The notes below the pieces were generated by a model. It did no database searches. It worked only from the letters and a program-made list of their open reading frames with translations, and was not told where the DNA came from. A stretch of 64,000 bases of DNA from contig NZ_QGGZ01000018.1 in the NCBI RefSeq assembly GCF_003148825.1, positions 1 through 64,000 of the forward strand, given 5' to 3'. This DNA is from Streptomyces sp. CG 926 (lineage in GTDB: Bacteria > Actinomycetota > Actinomycetes > Streptomycetales > Streptomycetaceae). Of the stretch, positions 26,588 to 36,472 are shown one piece after another (the first letter of the stretch is position 1; every line of letters begins with the position of its first letter). Both the position numbers and the translations under genes were made by a program.

Positions 26588-28318
26588 GTGGATGCGCAAA
26601 GCCGTGGGCGGGCGGACGAAATCGACCCCGCAGACCAGTGGGTACTCAATCCCCGCACCGGCAACTACGAACTGCGACTGGCCGACTCCGCCGCGCAAGC
26701 GCGGCCCAAGGTCACCGCACCCCGCAGATCGCCGTCTGCCCCTTCGGCGCCGACCGCTCCCGCCCCCGGTGTACCGAGGCCGCGACGTGGCGACCCGCCC
26801 CCGGGCGGCCGGCGCGGCGGGCGCTCCCGCAAGCTCGGCGGTGGCGGCCGTAAGAAGGCACTGGCCATCACCGGCGGCGTGCTGGCGTTCCTGCTGGTCG
26901 GCGGTGCCGTGGCGGGGTACCTCTACTACGACCACCTGAACGGCAACCTCAGCGTCACCGACGTGGCGGGAGCGGGCACCGGCGGTTTCAAGAAGGACCA
27001 GGCCATCAACATCCTGGTGATCGGAACCGACAAGCGCACCGGTGCGGGCAACGAGGCCTACGGCGACAAGGACAGCGTCGGCCACGCCGACACCACGATC
27101 TTGTTCCACGTCTCGAAGGACCGGACGAACGCGACCGCGCTGTCCATCCCCCGCGACCTGATCGCCAACATCCCGGCGTGCCCGACGAAGCAGCCGGACG
27201 GATCGACGAAGACGATCGCGCCCACCAAGAACACCCGCTTCAACACCAGCCTCGGCCAGGAGGGCCGTGACGCGGGCTGCACGATGCGAACGGTCAAGGA
27301 ACTCACCGGCATCGAGGTCGACCACTTCATGATGGCCGACTTCAACGCCGTCAAGACGCTGAGCACGGCGGTCGGCGGAGTACCGGTGTGCCTGGCCAAG
27401 CCCGTCAACGACGAGGAGGGTTCCCACCTCAAGTTGGACGCCGGCGAACACCGGTTGCAGGGCGAGGAGGCCCTCGCCTTCGTCCGGACCCGGCACGGCT
27501 TCGGCAACAACAGCGACCTCGACCGGATCAGGATCCAGCAGCAGTTCCTGGGTTCGATGATGCGCGAGATGAAGTCGAAGGAGACGCTGACCAGCCCCAA
27601 GAAGTTCCTCTCCCTCGCGGAGGCCGCCACCAAGTCGCTGGGCGTGGACTCGGGGATCGGGTCCATCGGCAAACTCACCGATCTGGCCGGTGAGTTGAAG
27701 GGCATCGACACGAAGAACATCACCTTCACCACCCTGCCGGTGCTCGACAACCCGGCCGAACCGGAGGGTAAGAAGGCCACCGTCGTCGTCGATCACGCCT
27801 TGGCCGACCCGTTGCTGCAGATGATCCGGGGGGACGTCTCGCTCACGGAGGTCGAGAAGAAGGAAGCGGCCGCCAAGGAGGCGGCCGACGCGGACACGAA
27901 GGCCAAGCAGGACGCCCTGCTCCAGGGCAACCGCGCGGCCGCGACGGACGTACGGGTGAGCGTCTACAACGGCGGCGGGCCCAAGGGCGCGGCCTCCACC
28001 ACGGTGAACTGGCTGCAGAACAGCAAGGGCGTGTCCAAGTCCGGCAACGAGGGCAACGCACCGGCGAAGGTCGGCGCCACGCAGCTGGAGTACGCGCCCA
28101 ACCAGGCCGACCAGGCCCGGGCGCTGGCGGACATCATGGGCCTGCCCGCGACCGCGCTGAAGGTGGGGACGGCGGACGCCTCGGCGAAGACCCCGATGAA
28201 GCTGACGCTGGGTCCGGACTTCCAGCAGCCGGGTGCCCCGCTGGCGGCCGCGGTGCCCCAGCAGCTGCCCCAGGACGTGCAGCAGGCGCAGGCCGACAAG
28301 GCCGTCTGCGCCAAGTAA
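26588..28318 (+). CDS. LCP family protein 2 with LytR C-terminal domain
   Basis: 576 residues. A Pro/Arg-rich cytoplasmic N-terminus (about 1-90; DQWVLNPRTGNYELRL), one helix (95-117) and the LCP domain (about 135-400; ILVIGTDKRTG, ADTTILFHV, SIPRDLIANIP, FVRTRHGFGNNSDLDR) are followed by an Ala/Lys-rich coiled segment, then LytR_C (about 455-540; VRVSVYNGGGPKGAAS). GTG start with GGAGGA 11 bases upstream. Followed after 58 bp by the next LCP gene, so likely co-transcribed. Confidence 0.93.
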   Translation: MDAQSRGRADEIDPADQWVLNPRTGNYELRLADSAAQARPKVTAPRRSPSAPSAPTAPAPGVPRPRRGDPPPGGRRGGRSRKLGGGGRKKALAITGGVLAFLLVGGAVAGYLYYDHLNGNLSVTDVAGAGTGGFKKDQAINILVIGTDKRTGAGNEAYGDKDSVGHADTTILFHVSKDRTNATALSIPRDLIANIPACPTKQPDGSTKTIAPTKNTRFNTSLGQEGRDAGCTMRTVKELTGIEVDHFMMADFNAVKTLSTAVGGVPVCLAKPVNDEEGSHLKLDAGEHRLQGEEALAFVRTRHGFGNNSDLDRIRIQQQFLGSMMREMKSKETLTSPKKFLSLAEAATKSLGVDSGIGSIGKLTDLAGELKGIDTKNITFTTLPVLDNPAEPEGKKATVVVDHALADPLLQMIRGDVSLTEVEKKEAAAKEAADADTKAKQDALLQGNRAAATDVRVSVYNGGGPKGAASTTVNWLQNSKGVSKSGNEGNAPAKVGATQLEYAPNQADQARALADIMGLPATALKVGTADASAKTPMKLTLGPDFQQPGAPLAAAVPQQLPQDVQQAQADKAVCAK

Positions 28319-28376
28319 CAGGCTCGGCCGGTGACACCGGCACTCAGTCGACCATGAAGGATCTCGAGGGGGACGT

Positions 28377-30101
28377 GTGAGGCACAGCAGCGTGCGAGGG
28401 GAGGGGGCGACCGCCCAGGCCGGCGAGGAGATATCCGGCGGCGGGGCGGACGCGTCCGGCACGGTGCCCCCACAGCGGGGCGGCTCCGGAGCGACGCGCC
28501 GAGCGGCCGGCGACCGGCCCCGCAGACAGGGCAGACGGCGCGTGCTGCGCTGGACGGCTTCCGTGCTGTCGCTGCTGATACTCGGGACCGCGGCCGCCGG
28601 ATACCTCTACTACCAGCACCTGAACGGCAGCATCCACACGGACGCGCTGAACCTCGGTGAGACCAAACTGGGCGGTTCCAAGCCCAACGCCTTCGGGCAG
28701 ACCCCGCTGAACGTCCTGCTGATCGGCTCCGACGCGCGCGACGACGCGGCGAACCAGGCACTCGGCGGGGCCACGGACACCTTCGACGGGCCGCCGCTGG
28801 CGGACGTGCAGATGCTGCTGCACCTGTCGGCCGACCGCAGCAACATGTCGGTGGTCTCCATGCCGCGCGACACGATGCTGATGATGCCCAAGTGCACCGA
28901 GCCGGGTGGCAAGGTGCACCCCGCCAGCAAGGGCCTCGTACAGACCAACGAGTCCCTGCAGCGCGGCGGTCCGGGCTGCACGGTCGCCGCCTGGCAGGAA
29001 CTGACCAAGATCCCCATCGATCACTTCATGATGATCGACTTCAAGGGTGTGGTCTCGATGGCGGACGCCATCGGCGGCGTCCCGGTCTGCGTCGAGGAGA
29101 ACGTCCACTCCCGCACCCGTGACGGCAAGGGCTCCGGCCTGAAGCTGTCGAAGGGCACGAGCGTCATCCAGGGCGAGCAGGCCCTGCAGTGGCTGCGCAC
29201 CCGCTACGGGTTCGAGGACGGCACCGACATCGGCCGCACCCACGCGCAGCACCAGTACATGACCTCGATGGCCCGCGAGTTCCGCAAGAACGCCAAGCTC
29301 ACCAACCCGGTGAAGCTCAACAGCCTGGCGCAGGCGGCCATCGACGCCATGGTCGTGGACACCGGCCTGAACAAGATCGACAAGCTCTACGACCTGAGCA
29401 TGGAGCTCAAGAAGGTGCCCCCGGGCCGGATCACCATGACCACCATGCCCTGGGTCTACAGCACCAAGCCGGGCCTGGACGGCCGGGTCGAGCCCATGGC
29501 GAACGAGGCCGAGGCCGTCTTCCGGATGGTCCGCGAGGACATCGCGCTCGACGGCAAGGGCAACGGGACCCCGGCGGGCGGCGCGTCCCCCTCACCGGGC
29601 GCCTCCGCGGCCCCGGGCACCCCGAGCACGGCTCCCGGTACCCCCGGTACCCCCGGCGCCGCCGCGACCACGGCGCCGGCCGTGGCTCCCGCGAAGGTCG
29701 TGGTCTCCGTCCGCAACGCCACGAGCGGCAAGGACGGCGCCGAGACCCGGGTCAAGAACCGGGCGAACGAGGTGGCCGCGCTGCTGACCGGCAAGGGCTT
29801 CAGCAAGGCCACCGCCGACACCCGGACCGGCGCCGAGGACACCACCGTGGTCCGCTACGCCACGGACGCCCAGGCGGCCGACGCGGGCGCCGTGGCCACC
29901 GCCCTGGGTCTGCCCGCCACCGCGGTGCAGAAGTCCGAGGAGGTCACCGGGGTCACCCTGTACATCGGCAAGGACTGGCGGACCGGCAACGCGCCGACCC
30001 CGCCGCCGCCCGCCCCGACCGTGGCCCCGACCTCGGCCCACGCCCTCAACGGCGACAACGAGGGCGCCTGCATGCCGATCCAGCCGGGCTTCACCTGGTA
30101 G
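28377..30101 (+). CDS. LCP family protein 3 with LytR C-terminal domain
   Basis: 574 residues, closely similar in layout to LCP 2: basic N-terminus, helix about 58-80 (YLYYQHLNGSI), LCP domain about 100-390 (VLLIGSDARDD, SMPRDTMLMMP, IDHFMMIDFKGVVSMADAIGG, RTRYGFEDGTDIGR), Ala/Pro/Gly linker (about 400-440) and LytR_C (VVVSVRNATSGKDGAETR). GTG start at 28377. Probably a tandem duplicate of LCP 2. Confidence 0.93.
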   Translation: MRHSSVRGEGATAQAGEEISGGGADASGTVPPQRGGSGATRRAAGDRPRRQGRRRVLRWTASVLSLLILGTAAAGYLYYQHLNGSIHTDALNLGETKLGGSKPNAFGQTPLNVLLIGSDARDDAANQALGGATDTFDGPPLADVQMLLHLSADRSNMSVVSMPRDTMLMMPKCTEPGGKVHPASKGLVQTNESLQRGGPGCTVAAWQELTKIPIDHFMMIDFKGVVSMADAIGGVPVCVEENVHSRTRDGKGSGLKLSKGTSVIQGEQALQWLRTRYGFEDGTDIGRTHAQHQYMTSMAREFRKNAKLTNPVKLNSLAQAAIDAMVVDTGLNKIDKLYDLSMELKKVPPGRITMTTMPWVYSTKPGLDGRVEPMANEAEAVFRMVREDIALDGKGNGTPAGGASPSPGASAAPGTPSTAPGTPGTPGAAATTAPAVAPAKVVVSVRNATSGKDGAETRVKNRANEVAALLTGKGFSKATADTRTGAEDTTVVRYATDAQAADAGAVATALGLPATAVQKSEEVTGVTLYIGKDWRTGNAPTPPPPAPTVAPTSAHALNGDNEGACMPIQPGFTW

Positions 30102-30112
30102 CGCGTACGCGA

Positions 30113-30166
30113 AAGGGGCCCGGCCCGGCGGCTGCGACGATCCGCAGCCTCCGGGCCGGGCCCCTT
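30113..30166. terminator. Long bidirectional terminator
   Basis: AAGGGGCCCGGCCCGG at 30113-30128 pairs with 30151-30166, with an inner GGCTGCG/CGCAGCC extension and a short loop. It separates the convergent LCP 3 and glycosyltransferase genes. Confidence 0.75.
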
Positions 30167-30174
30167 CGTACGTC

Positions 30175-31200
30175 TCAGACCTGCGAGGGGTCCTGGTGCA
30201 CGGCCGGACGGCGACTCGCGATGACCTTGTCCGCCAGCGCCCGCGGGCTGGTCAGGAAGCCGAAGCCCCAGCTCAGGTGCATGGTCGCCAGGGCGACGGG
30301 GATCTGGGCCCGGGCCTTGATCCCGAGACCCTTGCCCGCCGGTACGGAGCCCGCGGTGATCGCCGCGAGATAGCCGGCCGGGAGCACGAAGCCCAGGGGG
30401 GTGACGGCCACGCCCACGACCGCGCTCGCGGCGAGCGCGCAGACGAGGGTCGGCGGGGCCAGGTAGCGCAGGTTGATGGAGCCCGAGTGGTAGCGGGCCA
30501 CCACGTGCCGCCAGCGACCGTAGTCCTTGTACTGCTTGGCCAGGGCCCGTACGGAGCGCCGCGGACGGTACTGGACCATCAGCTCCGGCGAGAACCAGAT
30601 CAGACCGCCGGCTTCGCGGATGCGGAAGTTCAGCTCCCAGTCCTGGGCGCGGATGAACTCCTCGTTGTAGCCGCCCTGCTGTTCCAGCGCCTCGCGGCGG
30701 AACACTCCGAGGTAGACCGTCTCGGCCGGTCCCGCCTGGCCGCCGGTGTGGAACGGCGCGTTGCCGACACCGATCTTCGAGGTCATCGCGGCGGCGACGG
30801 CCTCCTCCCAGGCGTTCTCGCCCTCGGCGTGCATGATGCCGCCGACGTTCTGGGCGCCGGTCTCCTCCAGAAGGCGGACGGCGGTGGCGATGTAGTTCGG
30901 CGAAAGCATGCCGTGGCCGTCGACGCGCACCACGATCGGGTGCCGCGAGGCCTTGATGGCGGCGTTGAGCGCCGCCGGGGTCCGGCCGGTGGGATTCGGG
31001 ACGGTGTGGACTCGGGGATCCTCGGCGACGAGTTCGGCGGCGATCTCGTCGGTGCGGTCCGTGGACGGCCCGAGTGCGATCACCACCTCCATCTCGCCCG
31101 CGTACTCCTGTTCGAGGATGTGGCGGACGGAATCGCGGAGGTAGTGCTCCTCATTGAGCACCGGCATGATCACCGAGACTGCGGGCTGCTGGGCGGGCAT
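30175..31200 (-). CDS. Glycosyltransferase family 2, membrane associated
   Basis: 341 residues. GT-A fold at the N-terminus: VSVIMPVLNEEHYLRDSV, nucleotide pocket and DxD-type motif RVDGHG near residue 100, and a late QDWELNFRIREAG block comparable to ED-type catalytic loops. Two hydrophobic segments (about 245-300) anchor the C-terminus. Likely builds an envelope polysaccharide; the sugar is unknown. The ATG at 31200 is chosen over an upstream in-frame TTG. Confidence 0.88.
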   Translation of the reverse strand: MPAQQPAVSVIMPVLNEEHYLRDSVRHILEQEYAGEMEVVIALGPSTDRTDEIAAELVAEDPRVHTVPNPTGRTPAALNAAIKASRHPIVVRVDGHGMLSPNYIATAVRLLEETGAQNVGGIMHAEGENAWEEAVAAAMTSKIGVGNAPFHTGGQAGPAETVYLGVFRREALEQQGGYNEEFIRAQDWELNFRIREAGGLIWFSPELMVQYRPRRSVRALAKQYKDYGRWRHVVARYHSGSINLRYLAPPTLVCALAASAVVGVAVTPLGFVLPAGYLAAITAGSVPAGKGLGIKARAQIPVALATMHLSWGFGFLTSPRALADKVIASRRPAVHQDPSQV

Positions 31201-31376
31201 GTGGTCCTTCAAGGTCGGGTATCGGTGTCACGTTACCGCGTACGGGGGAACCGGGTGCGCGCCGAGCGACCGGTAAGGACAGCTGCTGATCGTATGGGCC
31301 TACTGTTCTGCCGAATCAGCTGATCCGGCCAGTGCCCCGGCCGGTCTCCCCGCTGCCCCCCGCGGAGGTGTCCCCC

Positions 31377-32870
31377 GTGCCCCAGCCGCACCGTCCCGCC
31401 CGTCCTGCCGGGCCGCCCCGACCGCAGCGCGCCCGACGCGGCGGAGGCGGCTCCGCCCGGCACCGGGACGGGCGGCCCCGGTGGGGGGTCCGGCTCGCGG
31501 CCGGCCTGTCGGTGGTGGTGCTCGGCTCCGGAGCCATCGGGCACGCCGTGATGACCGGTCTGGACACCGGGATCGAGCGGGTGGACCCGTTCAAGGACAT
31601 GAAGAACCGCCCCCAGGCCGGACACGGCCTCAACTTCCTGCTGGTGGGCACCGACGGGCGGGAGAAGATCTCCCCGGAGGAGAAGCGCGAGTACCGACTG
31701 GGCGGCGCGCCCTGCCACTGCACGGACACGATCATGCTCGTGCACCTGTCGGCGGACAAGGAGCGGGCCAGTGTGATCAGCCTGCCCCGCGACAGCTACG
31801 CCGAGGTGCCCGCCCACCAGGACCTCGTCACGCGCACGGCGCACAAGGCCCATCCCGTGCGGCTGAACGCGGCGTACGCGGAGGGCGGGCCCAACCTGAC
31901 CGTGCGGACCGTGGAGAACATGACCCGGGTGAAGATCGACCACTACCTGGAGGTCGACTTCACCAGCTTCATGAAGACGGTCGACGCGATGGGCGGCGTG
32001 GAGATCTGCACGGCCAAGACCATGCGCGACCGCAACACCGGCCTCGACCTGCTGCCCGGCAGCCACCGCCTCAGCGGTGGGCAGGCCCTGCAGTACGTGC
32101 GCTCGCGCCATGTCGACGGGGCCTCCGACCTCGGCCGGATGCAGCGCCAACAACGTTTCGTGGCCGCCCTGATCAAGCAGGCGATCGGCGGTGGGGTGCT
32201 GCTGAACCCGGTGAAGTTCAAGGAGGTCAGCTCCACCCTCCTCGGCTCCGTCCGGGCCGACAAGGACTTCGGCTCGGAGCAGATGCTGGCCCTCGGACAG
32301 GCGATGCGGGACTTCACCCCGTCCTCCTCCGAGTTCGCCTCGGTGCCCATCGGCAGCCCCTCCTTCCCGGTGAAGGGCATCGGGTCCACCGTGAAGTGGG
32401 ACGAGCCGAAGGCCGCCAAGCTGTTCGAGGCAGTGCGCCAGGACCGGCCGCTGGCCCCGGCCCGGCCCGGGAAGACCGGTGGCGGCCCGCCCGCGGCGGT
32501 GCCCGTGGACGTGCCCCCGCCCCAGGTCCGGGTCCAGGTGGAGAACGGCACCCGGATCGACGGGCTGGGCGGCCGGGTCGACGACGCCCTGCGGGCCACC
32601 GGCTTCGACACCACCCGGGCCCCGGGCAACGGCGCCGGCCGGGAGGTCAAGCGCACGGTGATCACCTACGACCCGCGCTGGGACCGCTCCGCCCGGTCGG
32701 TGGCCACCGCGCTGCCGGGCAGCGAGCTACGGGCGGTGGCGGGCCAGGGCCGGACGGTGGTGGTGGTCGCGGGAGCGGACTACCGCAAGGTGGTGCCGGT
32801 GCGCGCCGAGGACCCGTACCAGGGCACCTTCGGGGTGGTCACGGGCGACGAGGTGGTCTGCGGCACCTGA
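31377..32870 (+). CDS. LCP family protein 4 with LytR C-terminal domain
   Basis: 497 residues: Arg/Pro-rich N-terminus, one helix (about 40-60), LCP domain (NFLLVGTDGREKISPEEK; SLPRDSYAEVP; RLNAAYAEGGP; YVRSRHVDG) and a C-terminal LytR_C (VRVQVENGTRIDGLGG). Unlike the others, the RSDT motif reads CHCTDT, placing two Cys at the substrate-binding face. I take GTG 31377, which has GGAGG 8 bases upstream, rather than GTG 31332. Convergent with the GT39-like gene. Confidence 0.9.
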   Translation: MPQPHRPARPAGPPRPQRARRGGGGSARHRDGRPRWGVRLAAGLSVVVLGSGAIGHAVMTGLDTGIERVDPFKDMKNRPQAGHGLNFLLVGTDGREKISPEEKREYRLGGAPCHCTDTIMLVHLSADKERASVISLPRDSYAEVPAHQDLVTRTAHKAHPVRLNAAYAEGGPNLTVRTVENMTRVKIDHYLEVDFTSFMKTVDAMGGVEICTAKTMRDRNTGLDLLPGSHRLSGGQALQYVRSRHVDGASDLGRMQRQQRFVAALIKQAIGGGVLLNPVKFKEVSSTLLGSVRADKDFGSEQMLALGQAMRDFTPSSSEFASVPIGSPSFPVKGIGSTVKWDEPKAAKLFEAVRQDRPLAPARPGKTGGGPPAAVPVDVPPPQVRVQVENGTRIDGLGGRVDDALRATGFDTTRAPGNGAGREVKRTVITYDPRWDRSARSVATALPGSELRAVAGQGRTVVVVAGADYRKVVPVRAEDPYQGTFGVVTGDEVVCGT

Positions 32871-32877
32871 GCGGGCG

Positions 32878-34407
32878 TCAGCGGGCGCGTTCGACCAGCG
32901 TGACCTGGAGGTTGCGGACCTTGGTGCTCTTGACCACCTTGTAGTGGTCCTTCAGCGCCTTCTCCTGGCCCTCGGGGAGCTTGTGGTACGGGTTCGGGGT
33001 CCCGCTCCAGGTGACCACCCACACGCGCTGGGTGCCGTTCAGGTCCTCCAGGCACTGGGCGGCCTGCTCGCACTCCACCGGGAACAGGTCGTCGGCGGCC
33101 AGGGCCGACCGCTCGGCGAAGACGTCCTTCAGCTTCACGTTCCCGGGCAGGTAGTAGTCGACCGTGAAATCGATCATGAAGACGCGGTCGGCGCCGCGGA
33201 CCGGGGCGAAGCCGTCACCGGGCTTGTAGTCCTTGGCGATGACGTCGGCGACGCGCTTGCCGTCCGTACCGTCCTTGGCGTACTTGGTGCGCAGGTGCCG
33301 CTGGTCGGTGACGCCCAGCGCCACCAGGACCACCAGTCCGGCCACGCCGAGCAGCCGCGGGCGCAGCGCGCCGAGCCCGGCGGCGGCCAGCAGCACCCAG
33401 GCGGGCAGGGTGAAGAGCAGGTAGCGGTCGAGGAAGTACGAGGTCGAGCCGTGGGAGATCACCCAGGCCACGGCGATCGGCAGGGCGGCCACCAGCGCGA
33501 GCTCCGCGGCCGGGCGGCGTCCCCGGGCCCAGGCCAGGGGCAGCAGGGCGGCGGCGAGCAGGGCGAAGGAGACCAGCGGCGAGGCGCTCAGGTTGCTCCA
33601 GAGCCCGGCCAGGTCGCGCAGGTGCGGCGTCTTGAGCCAGCTGATCTGCCGGCCCACCTGGCGCTGGCCGAGCAGCACCAGCGGGACCACCGGCAGCAGC
33701 CCCACCACGACGGCCGCGGCGTAACCGGCCGGCAGCCGCCAGGACCGCGCGTCCCACCAGCGTCCGAGCACGATCAGCGCGTGGGGCAGCAGGACGAGCA
33801 GTGAGACGACGTGGAAGAGCCCGGCGGCGGCGAGGGCCACGGAGTACGGCAGCCAGCGCGCCACGGTCGGGCGCTCCAGCGCGCGCAGCAGCAGCCAGGT
33901 GGCCGCGGCCACGGCCAGCACGACGAAGGCGTAGGAGCGGGCCTCCTGGCCGTACTTGGAGACGGCGGGCACCAGCGCGAACAGCAGTCCGGCGAAGACC
34001 GCGGTCCGGCGGTCGAAGAGCGTGCGGGCGGTGAGCACCACGAAGGCCGCCGCGCCGGCCATGGCCAGCGCCGAGGGCATCCGCAGCATGGCGGTGGAAT
34101 CGCCGAAGACGGAGACCCAGCCGTGCAGGAGCAGGTAGTACGCACCGGAGACGGCGTCGACGTGTTCGAGCATGCCGACGAGGTCGCCGGTGTCGCGGGC
34201 GGCGGCGTTCCAGCTGGCGAGTTCGTCGCGCCAGGGCTGGGCGGCGCCGCCGCCTATGCAGGCGACGACGAAGGTCAGCAAGGCGGCCCAGAGCCAGTGG
34301 AACCGGGCCGGGCCCGACACCGGGGCGGCGGACGCGCCGCCCTGCGCTGCGGAGCCGGAGCGCCCCTCACCGGTCGCGGGCGCGACCGCGGTGCTGCTGG
34401 TGGTCAT
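32878..34407 (-). CDS. GT39-like integral membrane glycosyltransferase (polyprenyl-P-sugar dependent)
   Basis: 509 residues with about ten membrane helices. The early extracytoplasmic motif RDELASWNAA (about residue 60) carries the Asp-Glu typical of ArnT/PMT-type GT-C enzymes, and ARSYA near residue 155 is also family-like. Such enzymes take a sugar from a polyprenyl phosphate on the outer face. The polyprenol-P-mannose synthase at 37879-38703 could provide that donor. C-terminal soluble domain from about 395. Confidence 0.8.
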   Translation of the reverse strand: MTTSSTAVAPATGEGRSGSAAQGGASAAPVSGPARFHWLWAALLTFVVACIGGGAAQPWRDELASWNAAARDTGDLVGMLEHVDAVSGAYYLLLHGWVSVFGDSTAMLRMPSALAMAGAAAFVVLTARTLFDRRTAVFAGLLFALVPAVSKYGQEARSYAFVVLAVAAATWLLLRALERPTVARWLPYSVALAAAGLFHVVSLLVLLPHALIVLGRWWDARSWRLPAGYAAAVVVGLLPVVPLVLLGQRQVGRQISWLKTPHLRDLAGLWSNLSASPLVSFALLAAALLPLAWARGRRPAAELALVAALPIAVAWVISHGSTSYFLDRYLLFTLPAWVLLAAAGLGALRPRLLGVAGLVVLVALGVTDQRHLRTKYAKDGTDGKRVADVIAKDYKPGDGFAPVRGADRVFMIDFTVDYYLPGNVKLKDVFAERSALAADDLFPVECEQAAQCLEDLNGTQRVWVVTWSGTPNPYHKLPEGQEKALKDHYKVVKSTKVRNLQVTLVERAR

Positions 34408-34537
34408 GGTGCTCGTACCTTCCGGGTCCCTCGTGGCGGCTGCCGTCAGTGGCCTCGGAACAGGGGATCCGCGGACCGAGCTCGACGGGAAAGGGTAGAT
34501 CAGGTGTTCCGGCAGGAACCAATCGCGTGGCGCGGTC

Positions 34538-35710
34538 CTAGGCGCGGCGCACCGGCGGATCCGCCTTCGGCAGCGTCATCCGGGCTCCGTCCAGCAGCCG
34601 CTTGAGCACCCCGGACAGCGGTCGTTCCACGAACCGGTGGACCAGCCAGGCCAGGGACAGGATCACGACGAGGCACATCGCGAGCAGCGGGAAGGGCGCG
34701 ATGCCGTGGTCGCGGCCCCAGCGGATCATGGCCCAACCCAGCTCCTGGTGCAGGAGGTAGACGGGGTAGGTCAGGGCGCCGGCGACGGTCAGCCACTTCC
34801 AGCGCATCCAGTTGAAGGCGCCCATCGACACGGCGAGCATCACCAGGAAGGCCGCGGCCGAGATGAACGCCATGACCGGCCAGGACAGGGTGTGGTGCAC
34901 CTCGTACTCGTAGCTGCCCACCGTGATGTGCAGCCGGTTCTGCGCGATCAGCCAGGAGAACGCGACGACCCCGAGCAGCATCGGGTTCACACCGAACCGG
35001 TAGATCAGGTACATGGCCACGCCCGCGATGAAGTACGGGGCGTCCTGCGGCATGAAGACCGTGTCCATGAGCTTGCTGTCCACGCCGGGGGTGATCACGG
35101 CGAGGATGGCCCAGATGCCGCAGAAGGCGAGCACCCGGCGATAGGTCAGGCCCATCACGGCGACGACGGCGAACAGCAGGTAGAAGCGCATTTCGATCCA
35201 GAGCGTCCAGTACACGCCGTCCGCCTCGGTGACGCCGAGGGGGCGCTCCAGCATCGTGAGGTTGGTCAGCACGTCGCTGATGCTCATCGGCCGGCGGCTC
35301 GCGCGGACCGTGGCCGCGAAGTTCACCACCAGGGTGGTGATGACGATGCCGGCCCAGTAGGCGGGGTACAGGCGCACCACGCGGGAGGTGAAGTAATCCC
35401 GCGGTGAACGCCCCCAGCACGACATGCAGATCACGAAGCCGCTGATGAGGAAGAAGAGTTGGACGCCCATCCAGCCGTAGGAGGCGAACCGGTGGGTGTC
35501 GGGCATGAGCGCCTGCGGCTTCTGCCCCCAGATCTCCGGGTGGATGTTGACGCCGGCCCAGTGGAAGGAGACCACCGACAGTGCGGCGATCAGCCGCAGC
35601 CCGTCCAGCACGTACAGGCGGGGCCGGCGGGGAGCGGAGTTCGCGGCCTGGGCCGGCACGTCGGGAGCCCCCTTGTGCAGGGAGGGCAGGGAAGGCACGA
35701 CGGTGGACAT
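34538..35710 (-). CDS. Acyltransferase family 3 (OafA/YrhL-like) membrane protein
   Basis: 390 residues, about ten helices. The family signature is LYVLDGLRLIAALSVVSFHWAG with the conserved His, then FFLISGFVICMSCWGRSPRDYFTSRVVRLYPAYW and the terminal HRFVERPLS. Such enzymes O-acylate cell-surface glycans. The ATG at 35710 is chosen over an upstream in-frame start; GGAGAAAC precedes it. It shares its strand with the GT39 gene 130 bp downstream. Confidence 0.9.
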   Translation of the reverse strand: MSTVVPSLPSLHKGAPDVPAQAANSAPRRPRLYVLDGLRLIAALSVVSFHWAGVNIHPEIWGQKPQALMPDTHRFASYGWMGVQLFFLISGFVICMSCWGRSPRDYFTSRVVRLYPAYWAGIVITTLVVNFAATVRASRRPMSISDVLTNLTMLERPLGVTEADGVYWTLWIEMRFYLLFAVVAVMGLTYRRVLAFCGIWAILAVITPGVDSKLMDTVFMPQDAPYFIAGVAMYLIYRFGVNPMLLGVVAFSWLIAQNRLHITVGSYEYEVHHTLSWPVMAFISAAAFLVMLAVSMGAFNWMRWKWLTVAGALTYPVYLLHQELGWAMIRWGRDHGIAPFPLLAMCLVVILSLAWLVHRFVERPLSGVLKRLLDGARMTLPKADPPVRRA

Positions 35711-35862
35711 CAGGGGTGTTTCTCCGCAGGGAATCCGAGGGCGGACGGACGCCGGCACAGCGTTCACTCAGGCGTCGGACAGGTCACACTAACGCGGGCC
35801 CCGGTCGCCCCGAGACGGTAGGGCTCTTCCGTGACGCGAAACACGCCCCGCCCACGCCCGTT

Positions 35863-36399
35863 TCAGTCGTCGAAGCCCTGGGCGGAGCGCTCCTCGCGCA
35901 GCGCCATGATGGCCTGACGGCGGGCCAGGCGGTGGGTGCGGCGGATCTGGGCCTCCTGGTAGCGCCGCTCGTCCTGCTCCGTCTGCGGGATGACGGGCGG
36001 AACCTGGCGGGGCTTGCCCTCGGCGTCCACGGCCGCGAAGACGAGGTAGGCGCTGCCGACCTGGGTGGCGGGGGTGGACTCGTTCCACCGCTCCGCGAGG
36101 ACCCGTACGCCGATCTCCATGGAGGAGCGGCCGGTCCAGTTGCACTGGGCCTTGACGTGGACGAGGTCACCCACGCGCACGGGAGCGAGGAAGGCCATCT
36201 CGTCCATGGACGCGGTGACCGCCGGGCCGCCGGAGTGGCGGCCGGCCACGGCGCCCGCCGCGTCGTCCACCAGCTTCATGATCACGCCGCCGTGCACCGT
36301 CCCGAGGAGGTTGGTGTCGTTGGCGGTCATGATGTGGCTGAGGGTCGTCCGGGAGGCTGCGGTCGGCTTCCCGGGCAGCTCGCCCGGTGTCTGTGTCAT
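35863..36399 (-). CDS. Acyl-CoA thioesterase, hotdog fold (YciA-like)
   Basis: 178 residues. The motif NDTNLLGTVHGGVIMKLVDDAAG contains the conserved Asn/Asp-T-N-x-x-G-x-V-H-G-G core of hotdog thioesterases. It hydrolyses acyl-CoA to free acid and CoA. The C-terminal 40 residues are charged and helical (RRYQEAQIRRTHRLARRQ). Monocistronic; divergent from LCP 5 across 106 bp. Confidence 0.9.
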   Translation of the reverse strand: MTQTPGELPGKPTAASRTTLSHIMTANDTNLLGTVHGGVIMKLVDDAAGAVAGRHSGGPAVTASMDEMAFLAPVRVGDLVHVKAQCNWTGRSSMEIGVRVLAERWNESTPATQVGSAYLVFAAVDAEGKPRQVPPVIPQTEQDERRYQEAQIRRTHRLARRQAIMALREERSAQGFDD

Positions 36400-36447
36400 A
36401 CGAACACCTTAGATGCCCCCCGGAGGCATCAGCTCTGCAACAGCAGC

Positions 36448-36472
36448 GGAACGGAATGTGGACCGGGCTGTC
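36448..36472 (+). promoter_or_regulatory. Possible ECF (SigE-type) promoter of LCP 5
   Basis: GGAAC at 36448-36452, a 17-bp gap, then GTC at 36470-36472, about 33 bp before the LCP 5 ATG. This resembles the cell-envelope stress SigE consensus of Streptomyces. Short motifs occur by chance, so this is only a candidate. Confidence 0.35.
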
